From contig LLCB01000352.1 in assembly GCA_001414345.1 (NCBI GenBank), positions 1 to 56,631 on the forward strand: DNA of 56,631 bases, read 5' to 3'. The translations under genes and the position numbers were made by a program. Every line of letters begins with the position of its first letter. The first letter of the stretch is position 1. Source of the stretch: Hymenoscyphus infarciens (lineage: Eukaryota > Ascomycota > Leotiomycetes > Helotiales > Helotiaceae). Positions 44,932 to 56,155 of this stretch are shown here, in pieces. The notes below the pieces were generated by a model. The model saw only the letters and a list, made by a program, of their open reading frames with translations. It did not search any database and was not told the origin of the DNA.

Positions 44932-46821
44932 ATGTCTTCTGTGACGCGTGCGTCGTCGAGAGCAATTAGGGCGACGACAAAATTTACCTCTTTCTGTCAA
45001 CGACGAAATAGCACCTTCGAATCGCACCGATACCAGCCACCTGGTCCCTCCCAAGACAAACCGCCTACACCAAAATGGTCACCTACTATGGCCCTCGCTC
45101 TGGGTGCGGCCATCAGCTTCTCCTTCACAGCTGGAAAAGCCTACCAGAAAACAAAACAACTGGACATCGACTATTCCCGGGATGACAAGTTCAGACCACC
45201 CCAATATGGAAGTGTAAAGGACATGAACAAGGCAACTAATCGTGATAACTTTCCATATGAACTAGGCTGATGACGTGTTTAGTCTGTCAAAGAAATCGAG
45301 GAGGCTCTCGGCGAGGATAGCATTAGCGTGGATGAAGAAGATCTCAAACACCATGGCTTCTCCGAATGGTCGCCAGCAAATATCGAAACTTTGCCTATTG
45401 CTGTTGTTTACCCCAAGTCAACAGAAGAGGTGTCCAAGATTGCCCAGATATGCCACAAGTACAAAGTCCCAATGACTGCTTATTCAGGTGGTAGTAGCCT
45501 AGAGGGGAACTACTCGGCCCCTCATGGTGGGATTAGCATTGACTTCGCAAATATGGATAAAGTCCTCGCCTTTCATGAAGAGGACATGGACATTGTAGTC
45601 CAGCCATCCGTTGGTTGGGTTGATCTTAATGCGAAAATCGCCAGTAGTGGCCTCTTCTTCCCAGTCGATCCCAGCCCCAGTGCGAAATTTGGAGGGATGG
45701 TCGGCACAAATTGTAGTGGAACCAATGCGGTTCGTTATGGTACCATGAAAGACTGGGTACTCAATATGACGGTGGTTCTCGCAGATGGCCAAGTAATCAA
45801 AACTCGAGGACGACCTAGGAAATCAGCAGCGGGATACAACCTGAATGGAATATTTGTCGGCTCCGAAGGAACTCTTGGACTAGTTACAGAAATCACATTG
45901 AAACTTGCTGCTATCCCCAAAGAGCACAGCGTGGCTGTTGTAACCTTCCCAACTGTCCGAGATGCCGCATCGACCGCGACTGCAGTGATGAGAGCTGGTG
46001 TTCCAGTAGCTGCATTGGAGTTTCTAGACGACACGCAAATGGCAGTTCTAAACAAGGGAGGATATACAGCGCCAAAAAACTGGAAAGAGGTCCCCACATT
46101 GTTTTTCAAATTTTCTGGTACAACTGGAAGCATTGCCGACAACATCAAGGAGGTTCAAGCAATCTCAAAGAAGAACAATGGTTCAGGTTTCGAGTTTGCA
46201 AAAGACAAGAAAGAGCAAGACCTCATTTGGTCTGGGAGAAAGCAAGCTTTGTGGAGTTTGCTTGCAGCAAGACCCGAGGGGACTGAGCTTTGGACTACTG
46301 ATATTGCGGTACCGGTTTCAAGGCTAGCAGATATTATTGGTGAGTAAAACTTCCCACTTTCCACATCCTTCACTCTTTGGTCGAAGGGAAAGAACTAAGA
46401 AAACTTCAGAGGAATCAAGGAAAGGGCTGAAAGAACTCGGTCTTTTCACCTCAATTGTTGGCCACCTTGGAGACGGAAACTTTCACGAAGCTATCATGTA
46501 CCATCGTTCCGACCCCGAAGAGACGGCAGCGGTTGACAAACATGTAAAGGACATGATTACTAAAGCTCTGGCGATGGAAGGAACTTGCACTGTAAGTCTG
46601 AATCTCCCCCTGCTTCTTATATAGCTACTAACGGCGTGGGATAGGGAGAGCACTCAATTGGATTTTTCAAGAAAGGAGAACTCTTACAGGAAGTCGGGCC
46701 AGATACTTTAAACGTCATGAAGAGCATCAAGCAGTCTCTAGACCCCCATTGGCTTATGAACCCCGGGAAGATATTTGATACGCCATATAAGCCGGGTCGC
46801 GTCTGGAAGTGGCAAAAGTAA
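44932..46821 (+). CDS. DLD1: D-lactate dehydrogenase (cytochrome), mitochondrial, 565 aa
   Basis: Four exons: 44932-45213, 45283-46339, 46410-46591, 46645-46821; all introns (69, 70, 53 bp) are GT-AG and keep frame. The N-terminus (MSSVTRASSRAIRATTKF) is an Arg/Ser-rich mitochondrial presequence, followed by a hydrophobic span (ALALGAAISFSFTAG) that would anchor the enzyme in the inner membrane. The FAD-binding domain shows AYSGGSSLEGN, GGMVGTNCSGTNAVRYGTMK and NGIFVGSEGTLGLVTEITLK; the C-terminal domain shows GHLGDGNFHEAIMY and, across the last splice, GTCTGEHSIG. It oxidises D-lactate to pyruvate and passes electrons to cytochrome c. Unusual: the family has GEHGIG with LGK after it; here it is GEHSIGFFKK. 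The catalytic His is kept. The gene sits alone in a 2.7-kb island between RIP-mutated blocks. The ATG at 44932 is preferred; no in-frame ATG lies upstream. Confidence 0.92.
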
Positions 46822-47400
46822 GAAAGTATTGTACTATACTGTATAATCATGAATCGTTTTTATTTATACATATCCGGAATTCTGTGGCCAATAGGTATCA
46901 TTGGGCTTCCATGAGAGTGCTCTTTGACCTTTTTCTTTGGTATGGCAAGAAGTTCCGGGATGCGTCTTAGCGACAGCTAAAATGCTCGTTGAGATAGGAA
47001 AGCTGAGCCGTAGCACAATGATCCTAAGTACACAGAGTTCTACGCATGGTGGATGCGTGGTTGAGATTGCTCTCCATCCGTCCCCACCTTCCCCGGCCTC
47101 ATCCTCAAGATTGGCCCCAAAATTGGGGGGTGAACATGGGGTTGTGATTGATCATAGATTTCGAATACTTGGAGCGGAAGCGAGTTGAGGAAAGGAGAGC
47201 TTGGTTTTATCGCTCCATTTCATCTATCTTACAACTCTATCTATTGTGGCGTCTATCTGGACTGATAACAGTATGCTGGGAGCATTTACCAAAGCTATAT
47301 TATGGAAAGGGTTTATAGTGAATTGAGGAATCAGCTTATTAAGCAAGGAGGAGGTATATATATATATGCCTCCTCTCGTGCCGAGTAACCTCTATTCTAC
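46822..47400. other. 3' region of DLD1 and right edge of the gene island
   Basis: No gene recognised. At about 47347-47374 the inverted repeat GAGGAGG / CCTCCTC encloses a (TA)n core and can form a hairpin right at the start of the AT-rich block. Confidence 0.45.
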
Positions 47401-47485
47401 TAATAACACTTCCTATCGCTTTTAACGTCTTATTTAGTATTAAGCTCTTTTTTAACCTAATAATACTCTTATCTATCTATCGAGG

Positions 47486-47671
47486 ATGCCTCTAAAGCGT
47501 AGTAAATAAGTCGCTTATAAGAGCGTTATTACTAAGGCTAGTAATAGAGCTGCTAAGACGCTTTAAGCTTAACTAGTAGAAGACGATAATATTAAAGACG
47601 ATAAGTGTAATAGATAAGTTAGTAAAGTACGCTATAACGCTTAAGTAGCTATATAAGCACGATATACTACC
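47486..47671 (+). pseudogene. RIP-mutated start of an unknown transposon protein
   Basis: From ATG at 47486 a frame runs 62 codons (MPLKRSK and on) to the edge of the LTR at 47672. It contains six stops, all TAA, each explained by CAA to TAA (CpA to TpA); no other stop occurs. The encoded stretch is Lys/Arg and Asp rich. It was evidently coding before RIP and was then cut by the LTR element. Family not recognised. Confidence 0.4.
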
Positions 47672-48148
47672 TATAACGGCACGAAATATATATAACTATA
47701 GTAGAGGTATATAGGAGTATATATAGTAGAATAACATATATAGATACTAGGCACTGATATAGAAGAAAATAATAACTGTCTCTCTACTATACTAAATATA
47801 AACGTCTATATATAAGAAGGTTAGAAGCTTCTAAGTTCTAATAATAATAATAACCGAGCTCTGCTTAATATAGCTAATACTAAATAATAAGAGCTGAAAA
47901 GCTAAATATATAACCTCTGATTCTTTAGAAAGCTAAATATATAATATCTGAACCTTAATCTCTTCTATATATAAATATTAGACATTAATACCTTTAGCAC
48001 TTCGCTTATATAAGTATCGGTTATTCGTAATCTCGGCTCTAGGGGTATTAGGGGTATCGGTACTGCTTAGAGGTATCGGCAGTTTTATGAATGTCGATAA
48101 TTTAGGATAGTGCTATTATATAATAATCTAGAATAGTATACTATTATA
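47672..48148 (-). repeat. 3' LTR of the gypsy element (477 bp)
   Basis: Its first 100 bp (TATAACGGCACGAAATA, GTAGAGGTATA, TACTAGGCACTGATA) match the LTRs of the short elements; the next 370 bp is different and matches 8833-9100 instead. So the short and long elements share one LTR end but have different U3-side sequence. Confidence 0.75.
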
Positions 48149-48164
48149 TCTCTTCTCCTTTAAA

Positions 48165-48183
48165 AAGACTTATTCTAAGTCTT
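48165..48183 (-). other. Conserved hairpin beside the polypurine tract
   Basis: 8-bp stem AAGACTTA/TAAGTCTT with 3-nt loop, just inside the purine tract of the gypsy element; same geometry as at 8798, 17266 and 54905. Confidence 0.65.
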
Positions 48184-51100
48184 TAGTTATTAATTAGTAT
48201 AGTATTAGGTTAATTAGAGTATTATTTATATCTTTATTATAAAGAATATAATTTATTTACTATTATAGTATCTAGTAGTTAGAGTAGGGTTAGTAGCTAG
48301 TAGTATTATTATTTAAGGGCTAATTACTCTTTATTTACTACTATATACTATATAATAATAGGATATAAACGGAAGAGAAGCTAATAATTAGCTAGTAGGT
48401 AGGAAGTAGTACGCTACTATAGAGTTATTATATTCTTATTATTATTATATATTATAATAGTAATTATTAAGTAATAAATAATAATTATAAAGTAATAGCT
48501 ATTATTATAAGTAGTATATTAGTAGGCGACTTTTCTCTAATTCTAACTTCTCTTCTTCTTTTCTTTTTATCTAAATAATATAAATAGTAAGAATACCTTC
48601 TAATTAGATATATTCTTATATACTAACTTATCTTCCTAGAATATATATATTATATATATATATATAAAAGTAAGTTCTTCTCTCTTTAATTAGACCTAAT
48701 TCAAAGCTAATCTAATATAGTAAAATACCTCTTCTATATCCTCCTAGTACGCTTCTAGCTACCTACTAAGTCTACTACGTTTAATACCTTTAAGTAAAAT
48801 CTTAGAACAGAGATTATATATATACTTTTAAGAAGCTAAAGTTAAAGAAATATAAGTACTATATAGAGTAGAATACTATATACATCTTAGTAAGTTTTAT
48901 TCTAAATATATACTAAATCTATTCTAACTTAGGTAGTTACTATAGTTTATTAGAAAGGAGTTTAGTAAGCTTAAGAGTAAGAAGGAGAAGGGAGAGGTTA
49001 AGAAAGCTACTAAGGCCTTAGATAAGGTATTAGTTATTACTAGTATAGAGGTACTAAAGAATAGTTTAGAGGTATAGTTTACTCTCTTAGAAGAGACTTA
49101 AGTACTTTATACTAAGGTTATTATAAGTATCTCTTACTTATTAGAGGGGTTTTAGTTACTAATATTAAACAGTTCTTATACTATACTATAGAAGGTAGGA
49201 CCTCTATCTAAACCTAGGTTTAAGTTCTTTTTAAGGCCTATCTAAAGAGTTTATAAGTATCCTCTTTAAAGCTAGTTATAGGAGGTCGTTAAGGTAAGAA
49301 GCGTCTTTATAAGAAAGAGGTAGTAGAGAAAGAGCCGATTTAGGCTTCTTATGCTTAAGAGAGTAGAGAGGAGGATAATAAGTTAGAGGAAGGAGAGGCT
49401 ATAGCCTAGGAAGAGTTAGTAGGCCCTATTTTAGTAGTAACTCGGTCTTAGTTCTTTACTTTATTAACTTTAAATATTCCTACTAGTTAGTATTTTATCT
49501 CGGGTTTTTATTATAAGTTCTTTATTAAGAGTAACTAGAATTAAAGAGTATTAATAGAATTTTATAAATTAACTCTTTTATCTAATTCTTATCTAATTCC
49601 TATATATTAAGCTATTTAAAGAGGTGTTAGAGTAGTCTTAGCTCTTCTAGATATTTAGTATAAAAGTCTCTTAGATAATATAGTAAACCCTAAAAATTAT
49701 TTATAAGATACTAAGTAAGATTTAAATTATATCTAATCTATTTTACTTAATACTATAGCTATCTTCTAAAAAGTCTACTACTAAGTATTTCTTATACTTC
49801 CTATTCTTATATATCTTTAATAATATCTAGTAGAGGCTCTAAAGCCTCTTATTCTAGTAAGAGAGTGTTTAGGTCTTTTAAAAGTATATTAGAAGTAAAA
49901 ACATTATAAATTAATAATCCTTTTAGAAGTTTTAGTCTATAAGAGTGTCTTATATGATCTAGTATTTTAAAAGGTCTTATCTACTATTTAATAAGCTTTT
50001 AGCTAAGACGATTTATCTTAAGATTCTTAGTAAATAAGTAGACTTTATCTCTAACATCCTAGTTAATAGCTCTTTAGTATTAATTTATACTATTCTCTAT
50101 CCTTTTCTAGGCCTTACCTATGTTATCTTTAGCTATTCTCTAAGTAGAGTATATATATTAGGCTACTTTTACTACCTTATTATAGTTAAGACGTTCTTAA
50201 GAAATAGACGTCTTTAGTATATTCTAGTCTTATAAAGTCCTTAGGTCGAGTCTAAACTTAAGCTAATAAGAGGTTATACTAATAGATAAGTATAGAAGTG
50301 TTATTTATACTCTATCTATTAGAAAGATTAATTCGCTCTAGTTATCTTAATAGTAGATTATAAAGAGCCTTAGTCTCTAATTAATATATTAGTTTATTAT
50401 CTCTATCTATCTATCTATTTATTTATAATAGGTAGTACTAAGCTTAAGCTTAATACTGATTATTTAATAAAATTTAGTTTAAAATAATAATATAAATTAA
50501 GGTCCTTAATTAAATATAATCGATTTAGAGTAATAACTAAAATAGTAAATCTATTAAATAAAGAGTTTAACTAAGCCTTTAACATCTATAGTTAAGTAGT
50601 AGAGTATTAATACTAAATCTTTTCTAAGTTAGTTAATAAATACTAGTATAGTATTAAATCTATGTTTATTCTTTAAGAATAATTTAAAGTCTATATATAA
50701 ATATTATATAAGATAGTTAAGTATAGATAAGGGGTAAAGAAAGCCTTATTACTTAGTTTATTAAAGATAGGAGTATTTATAGACTTAATAATTCCCTATA
50801 TACCTTCTATAGTCTAAAAACATTCTAGCTTAGTAGTAGTATTATACTAATAACTAGTATATCTTTTTTATACTTAGATAAGTACTAGATACTTAGTTAT
50901 AGACTTCTTAGATTAGTTTTATATAGAGTTTAGTATTCTTTTAAATGTAAAGTTAATTCTTAAAGAGTAGTAAATTATCTAGTAAGATAGAGTATCTATT
51001 TAGAAGTTTATAATGTTCTTTCTAAAAAGAGTATAAGTTATCTTCTTTTAACTTTTGAATTATATTTAAACTTAACTCTAGAATAATAACTATTATATTA

Positions 51101-54100
51101 AAAGATATAAACTATTCTTATAAAAAGATTTAAGTAAGTTTAGTATTAATTTAGAAGTCTAACTAATTAGGTCTTAAGAGAGTATATAAGCGACTATCTA
51201 ATTTAGCTTAATTATAGGTTTTTAGGTCTTATTTATGTCGAGTTAATATATCTGCTTTTTAATTACTCTTTCTAGACATGAATTAGATTTAAAAGTTAAA
51301 GTCTAATAAAAACTCTATCTATTAAACTTACTTAGCTATAAGTAGCTTAGTTGTTATAAAGTATTCTAATAATTTATAGTCTAAATATATATTAATATAC
51401 TTCTAATATAATATAAGTTTAAGGTGCTATTTCTTAAAAGCTTCTATAATAGTAGATAGTTCTTTATTATAGATCTCCTAATTCGATTTATAACTAACTA
51501 AGACGTATAAGTAGAACCTAATAGAGTACTAAAAGCTATTATATTATTATAAGAATATACTAGCTATTACTTCTTCTAAAGAGTCTATTTCTACCTTTAT
51601 ATTATAATTAAGGTTAAAGTAGTATAAGGTTTATATAGTAAGTAGCCTAGTTCTTAGTACTTTAAAGGCTTTGTTATATTTAGATATCTATAGAAACAGC
51701 TCTATAAGGCGTATTATTATAGTTAGAGGTTTAGCGATTTTAGTATAATCTTTAATAAATTATCTATAGAATCCTATAAACTCTAGGTAAGACTTTATAC
51801 TTATTATAGTATTAGGTTAAACCTAGTTTTATAAAGGCTCTACTTTTTTAAGGTTAACTTTAAGTCTTTTTATAGTTAAGATAAATCCTAAGTATTTAAC
51901 TCTAGTAATACTAAATTTACTTTTCTTAATATTCGCTTAAAGTCTTACTTCTTAGAGCTAATTTAGAACCTTTCTAACCTATTCCTTATATTCTTTAATA
52001 GTATCTAAATAAATTAAAATATTATTTAAATAAGTAATATAAAAGTCGTTTAAATAGTTAATTAAAACGTTGTTTATATAACGTTAATAGGTAGTAGAGC
52101 TATTATAGAGTCTAAAAGAGAGAACCTTATATTTATATATACTATACCTAGTTCTAAACGTAGTTATCTCTTCTAATTTAAAGTCTATTTAAATATAATA
52201 AAAAGCTTATCTAATATCTAATTTAGTAAAGATTTTAGCTATTCTTATTCTAAAAAGAAGCTTATTAATATAAGAGATTAAGTAGGGATTATTTTAGGTT
52301 AGAGTGTTTAGCTTCCTATAATTAAAATTAATATAGAACTATAACTTATTATTATTAGCCTTTTTAATAAAGAGTACTAGAGAAGTAAAAGAGCTATTAC
52401 TATTAATAATAAACCTCTTATCTAGATTCTCTATAAAATACTCCTTTATAGCTTTAAGCTCTATAGTTGACTATTGATATAGAGGCGAAAAGAAGTTAGA
52501 AAGTAGCTTATTTAAAGTAATCTTATAGTTATATTCTTAGTAAAGAGAGAGCTTATTAGAAGCTACTTTTAAGAATACGTCTTTATAAGATAAGTAATAC
52601 TTTAAGAGTTAGGCCTATATTAAAGCTCTTATCTTATTATTATCTTAGAGAGGGGCTGATTTCTTATTAATAACCTAATCTAGCTTATAAAGGTTTATTA
52701 TATAAAATTCTAAATTAAGCTATTTTATATTATAATATATTACGTTTATACTTATTTTATAGATAAAGGAGTATAAGGTCTAGCCTTTTAAGGCTATACT
52801 AGTAGTTTATAAAGGCTTTAGACTAAAGTTAGATATTAAAATTTTAAGAGGTATTATTATAAATAGAAATAATAGCTTAGCTATATTTATAAGTCTACCT
52901 TTTTTATGTTTTTCTTATTACTAGATAGTGTATTCTCTTTAATTTATATCTAACTAGTAATTTAAAAAGGGTTTCTAGTTCTAGCTAGAAAGAGAAAGTA
53001 AAATTTCCTTACTATAGTAGAGAGTTAGAAGGTAATTAGCTAGTTAAATAATCTAGCTCTTTAAAGGGTTAAGAAGGACTTTAAAGTAGTTTAACTATTT
53101 ATTACTAATAATTAGGTCTTACTATCTAAGGTTTAAGATAATAAAGAAGTAGTTAAGAATATAACGTTTATTAATATTTAGATATAGTTATATAAACTAA
53201 TTTACTTAGCTTTTAGTACTATTATTATATCTATAAATAGATACTATATATAGTAATCTCTAAATCTTTAAACCTATTAACTTTAATAAGTATAGAGCTA
53301 GAAGCCGATTTAGAAATAGGTATCTATTTACTTCTATATCTACTAAAGCTTATATTTTAATACTATATCTCTATATACTAAAAGTAGTATTTATAAGGAA
53401 TTGTTTTCCTCTTATAAGCTTAGAAAGATTAAGTTTAGTTAGATTATATTTATATAGGCCTAGGAAGGAATTTTTACTTAAGCCTCTTCGTTTTCCTTCT
53501 AGCTTAGCTTAGAGTTAAAGTACTCTTTAGAAGGTTATTCTTCTTTAAGTTAATTATCTATCTTATTAATAGTAGGAAGATTAGAGTAATTAGGTTTAAA
53601 ATGCTTAAGCTTATTATAATAGTAATAATTTATATTAGTAAGGACTTAGTTTATTAATATAGTCTTTGATTTTTTATTAATAGAAAATAGTCTAAGAGTT
53701 TATAAAATCTTCTAAGATATAGGATTAAGTCTATATAAGAGTAAAGAGGTTTTTAGAGTAGAGCTAGGTAAGAATTAAAAAGTACTTATCTTTTTAAATA
53801 ATAAGGTTATACTAATTAGTTTAGCTATAGTACTAGTTATAGATAACTCTATGTTTTAGTATTTCTCTTTATTTAAGGCTAAAAGATATACTACTATCTT
53901 GTTAAAATTATAATTCTAATCTCTCTTAGCTAAAGTAGAGCTCTTTTAGAGCTATAGTATAATCTTGTCCTATATTAAGTAGAATCTTTCTAACTCTAGT
54001 ATTCCTTTAAGTATAGCTATACTTAAGAAGCGTACTCTAAAATCTAAAAAAGTTTCTCTTATATAACCTTTTCTACCTATTTATAAAGCTTAAAATTTAT

Positions 54101-54535
54101 TCTAAGTATTCTCTTTCTTATAACTAGTTAGGAAGTAGGAATCGAGGAGTTCGATTATATCTTATTAATCTTTAAAGGCTATATTACCTATATCTAACTT
54201 ATATTAAGGCTCTAAGTAGTTTCTAGTAAGTTTCGTAGTCGTTCTCTAGATAAGGGCTTTATAAGTTTTAAGTATATAGTAATAGTTAGCGTTTACTTAG
54301 AGTCTATTATATATAGATATCTTCTATTATTTATAAGTAAGTGAAGTACTATTGTTTAAAGGTTTAATTTTCTCTATAATTTTACTTTTAATAGGTTAAA
54401 GGGCTTTTAAGATACTTTTAGGTTATAAGTATAGAGAAGGTTATTATAAAGAAGGAATATTAAGAGTAGAGTCTTACCTTTAATAATAGTTTAAAGAGAT
54501 AGAAAGAGGTATTTATATAGGTTAAATAGGACTTA

Positions 54536-54888
54536 TGTAACGGCACGAAATACACACAACTACAGTAGAGGCATATGGGAGTGCGTATGGCAGAATAACG
54601 TATGTAAATACTAGGCCTGATACGGAAGAAAAGGCTAAACTGGCCTTTTCTGACTCTAGGAGAGTAGGCTGCTATATACAAGAGGTTTCGGACGATACAA
54701 AAGGGGTACGAAACCGAACAACGACATACGTCGGCTAATACAAAAGCCCGAACCCTACGAAGTACGTCCGAAAGCCCGGACGTACGTAACCTTCCTAAAT
54801 TAGACAATGCAAAACAACAACTGCCGAAAGCTAATATGTACGGCATATGCCACGTAATATCGGCTATACAGGACGGCATGCCGTCACA
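54536..54888 (-). repeat. 3' LTR, intact TG...CA ends
   Basis: Carries the 14-bp palindrome GACGGCATGCCGTC at its inner end and AAAAGGCTAAACTGGCCTTTT in the middle. Differs from the solo LTR at 43762 by a few substitutions and short indels. Left neighbour ACTTA (54531-54535) is the probable target duplication; its partner is outside the window. Confidence 0.85.
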
Positions 54889-54900
54889 TCCCCCTCCCTT
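54889..54900 (-). other. Polypurine tract
   Basis: Minus strand AAGGGAGGGGGA, immediately before the 3' LTR, where plus-strand DNA synthesis is primed in LTR retrotransposons. Equivalent purine runs stand before the LTRs at 8833, 17301 and 47672 (minus). Confidence 0.8.
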
Positions 54901-54904
54901 GAAA

Positions 54905-54923
54905 AAGACTCGTCCCGAGTCTT
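54905..54923 (-). other. Perfect hairpin beside the polypurine tract
   Basis: 8-bp stem AAGACTCG/CGAGTCTT and a 3-nt loop; the least mutated of four copies in the window. Confidence 0.7.
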
Positions 54924-55189
54924 CTCTCTCTTATCGTTCAGGGTCGAATCGGGATGGCGTAAGTGTTGCATTTGTCGTATTTGTCGTAAGCGAGAAGGTC
55001 AGGGTCTGAATCGTATCTGACCCGAGTTCGTAGATGCTTTGTTTATTGAAATGTCGTAAGCGAGATGTCGAGATGTCGGTACCGAATCGAATTCGTAGAT
55101 GCTTGCAAAGAGACTTCGTTTCCAATCCTTCAATATCAAGAGCAAGCATTCGCGTCCGCTAAAAGAGTGTAGTCCGATCCTGTCCGGCA

Positions 55190-55260
55190 GGTCGGAAAAA
55201 GTTCAAAGTAAAAAGTTCAAAGTTCAAAAAGTTCAAAAAGTTCAAAAAGTTCAAAAACAG
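55190..55260. repeat. AAGTTCA-type microsatellite in the element
   Basis: Runs of AAAAAGTTCA repeated about six times. The same array, T-rich on the other strand, is at about 16945-17000 in the RIP-mutated copy. Confidence 0.7.
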
Positions 55261-55305
55261 AGTCGGAGGCGAATTTAGCGTAGCGTCGGAAGTCGTTCAG
55301 TTGAG

Positions 55306-55490
55306 AGGCAGTGATAACTCAGTTAAGAGCTCACTTCGAGAGCGTACCGACTCGTATCCGATTCGAAGAATTCAAAAAGGTGAAGTCGGAAATGAAAATT
55401 CGATGATGTCGTAGACAGTGATAACTCAGCTAAGAGGTCACTATCCTTTCGAGAGCGTACCGATTCGATTCGTATCCGATTCGAAAGTTC
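55306..55490. repeat. Dispersed 60-75-bp repeat within the element
   Basis: The block GATAACTCAG...AAGAG...TCACTT...GAGAGCGTACCGA...CGTATCCGATTCGA occurs at about 55310-55372 and 55424-55490, and once more, diverged, at 56195-56275 near the ORF start. Function unknown; could be a remnant of internal duplication. Confidence 0.6.
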
Positions 55491-55565
55491 AAATGAAAAA
55501 AAAGGACTTCTGGCCCGGCCAGAAGTGAAAAGAAAGTAAGAAAGACTCCTTGTTAGAGTCGGTGG

Positions 55566-55840
55566 GGTTTCGGCTGGTCAAAAGCGAAGTTGTTGCCGAA
55601 GTTAAAAATGCTGTCCGATGTTCAGGACAACCAAAGGAGGAGTTTCGGATGGTCAAAGGCGAAGTTGTTTCCGAATGTTATCAAAGTTTCGCTGTCTAAA
55701 GTTCAAGACAACAAAAAGGGTAGTTTCGGCTGGTCAAAGAAGTTTGTTGCCGAATGTTGAAGAGTTTCGCTGTCCGAAGTTCGGGACAACAAAAGGGGTA
55801 GTTTCGGCTGGTCAAATGAACTTGATGCCGAAGTTGTCGT
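55566..55840. repeat. Tandem array, unit about 78 bp, four units
   Basis: GTTTCGGCTGGTCAAA begins units at 55566, 55642, 55723 and 55801 (76, 81 and 78 bp apart; the last is partial). The RIP-mutated copy at about 16275-16610 has five such starts, so unit number varies between copies. Confidence 0.75.
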
Positions 55841-55873
55841 ATTGCCTTGTTCCCTTCGGGGGTACTTAAGGAC

Positions 55874-56155
55874 TTAATCGTCATCTTCCGATTCGGAAGA
55901 AGAGTCGCTGTCGGATCGTGGGGAGTTCGGATCTGGATGGGGGTATTCTTTTGAACCGAAGAGCTTCTCAGCAAAGTTGTAATTCCAACGTCTCTTAAAA
56001 GCAGCAGACGCGTTTCGGAGCTGAGGTGTGTGTCCCACATATGGAAGAAGCGTTCCGATTCTAGTATCTCCCCGAGTATGGCCGTACTCGAAAAGTAACC
56101 TTTTGAAATCGGCAAAAGTTTCTTCAGCGTATTCTTCTCCTATTTCCACTTCCAT
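55874..56155 (-). CDS. Small acidic-tailed protein of the non-autonomous element, Gag-like
   Basis: 93 codons from ATG at 56155 to TAA. Residues 1-15 are acidic (MEVEIGEEYAEE), the centre has basic and aromatic residues (FKRLLFEYGHTRGDTRIGTL, FKRRWNYNFAEKLF), and the tail is Ser/Glu/Asp-rich (SDSDSSSESEDDD). The only ORF of the element with a matching relic in the other copy (start codon lost there). Nucleotide words across 55945-56110 resemble the Gag-side interior of the gypsy element at about 53895-54060, so it may be a piece of Gag kept by the non-autonomous element. A role in packaging by a helper's particle is inference. Confidence 0.6.
   Translation of the reverse strand: MEVEIGEEYAEETFADFKRLLFEYGHTRGDTRIGTLLPYVGHTPQLRNASAAFKRRWNYNFAEKLFGSKEYPHPDPNSPRSDSDSSSESEDDD

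Larger units (their letters stand above)
47672..54535 (-). mobile_element. RIP-mutated Ty3/gypsy LTR retrotransposon
   Basis: Minus orientation. 3' LTR at 47672-48148, purine tract at 48149-48160 (read on the minus strand), then about 6.4 kb of degraded interior. Translating the minus strand through stops gives, from right to left: a Gag-like region (about 53500-54480), reverse transcriptase with recognisable blocks (about 51950-52460; the YxDD box at about 52020-52045 now reads YLNN through G-to-A changes), RNase H, and the integrase tail with a DKVYL...KNLK GPY/F-type module near 49990-50070. Gag-RT-RNaseH-IN order and RT blocks are those of the Ty3/gypsy class. No intact ORF remains. The 5' LTR is not seen; the neighbouring LTR at 54536 belongs to another element, which may be nested in this one. 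Confidence 0.8.

Noticed and set aside
54460..54879. A 139-codon minus-strand frame across the LTR at 54536
   Set aside because: It lies inside the LTR, as do similar frames at 14554 and 43883; chance frames in non-coding LTR sequence.
55696..56115. A 139-codon minus-strand frame overlapping the small Gag-like ORF
   Set aside because: It runs through the tandem array, has no counterpart in the other copy and is a shadow of the ORF at 55874-56155.
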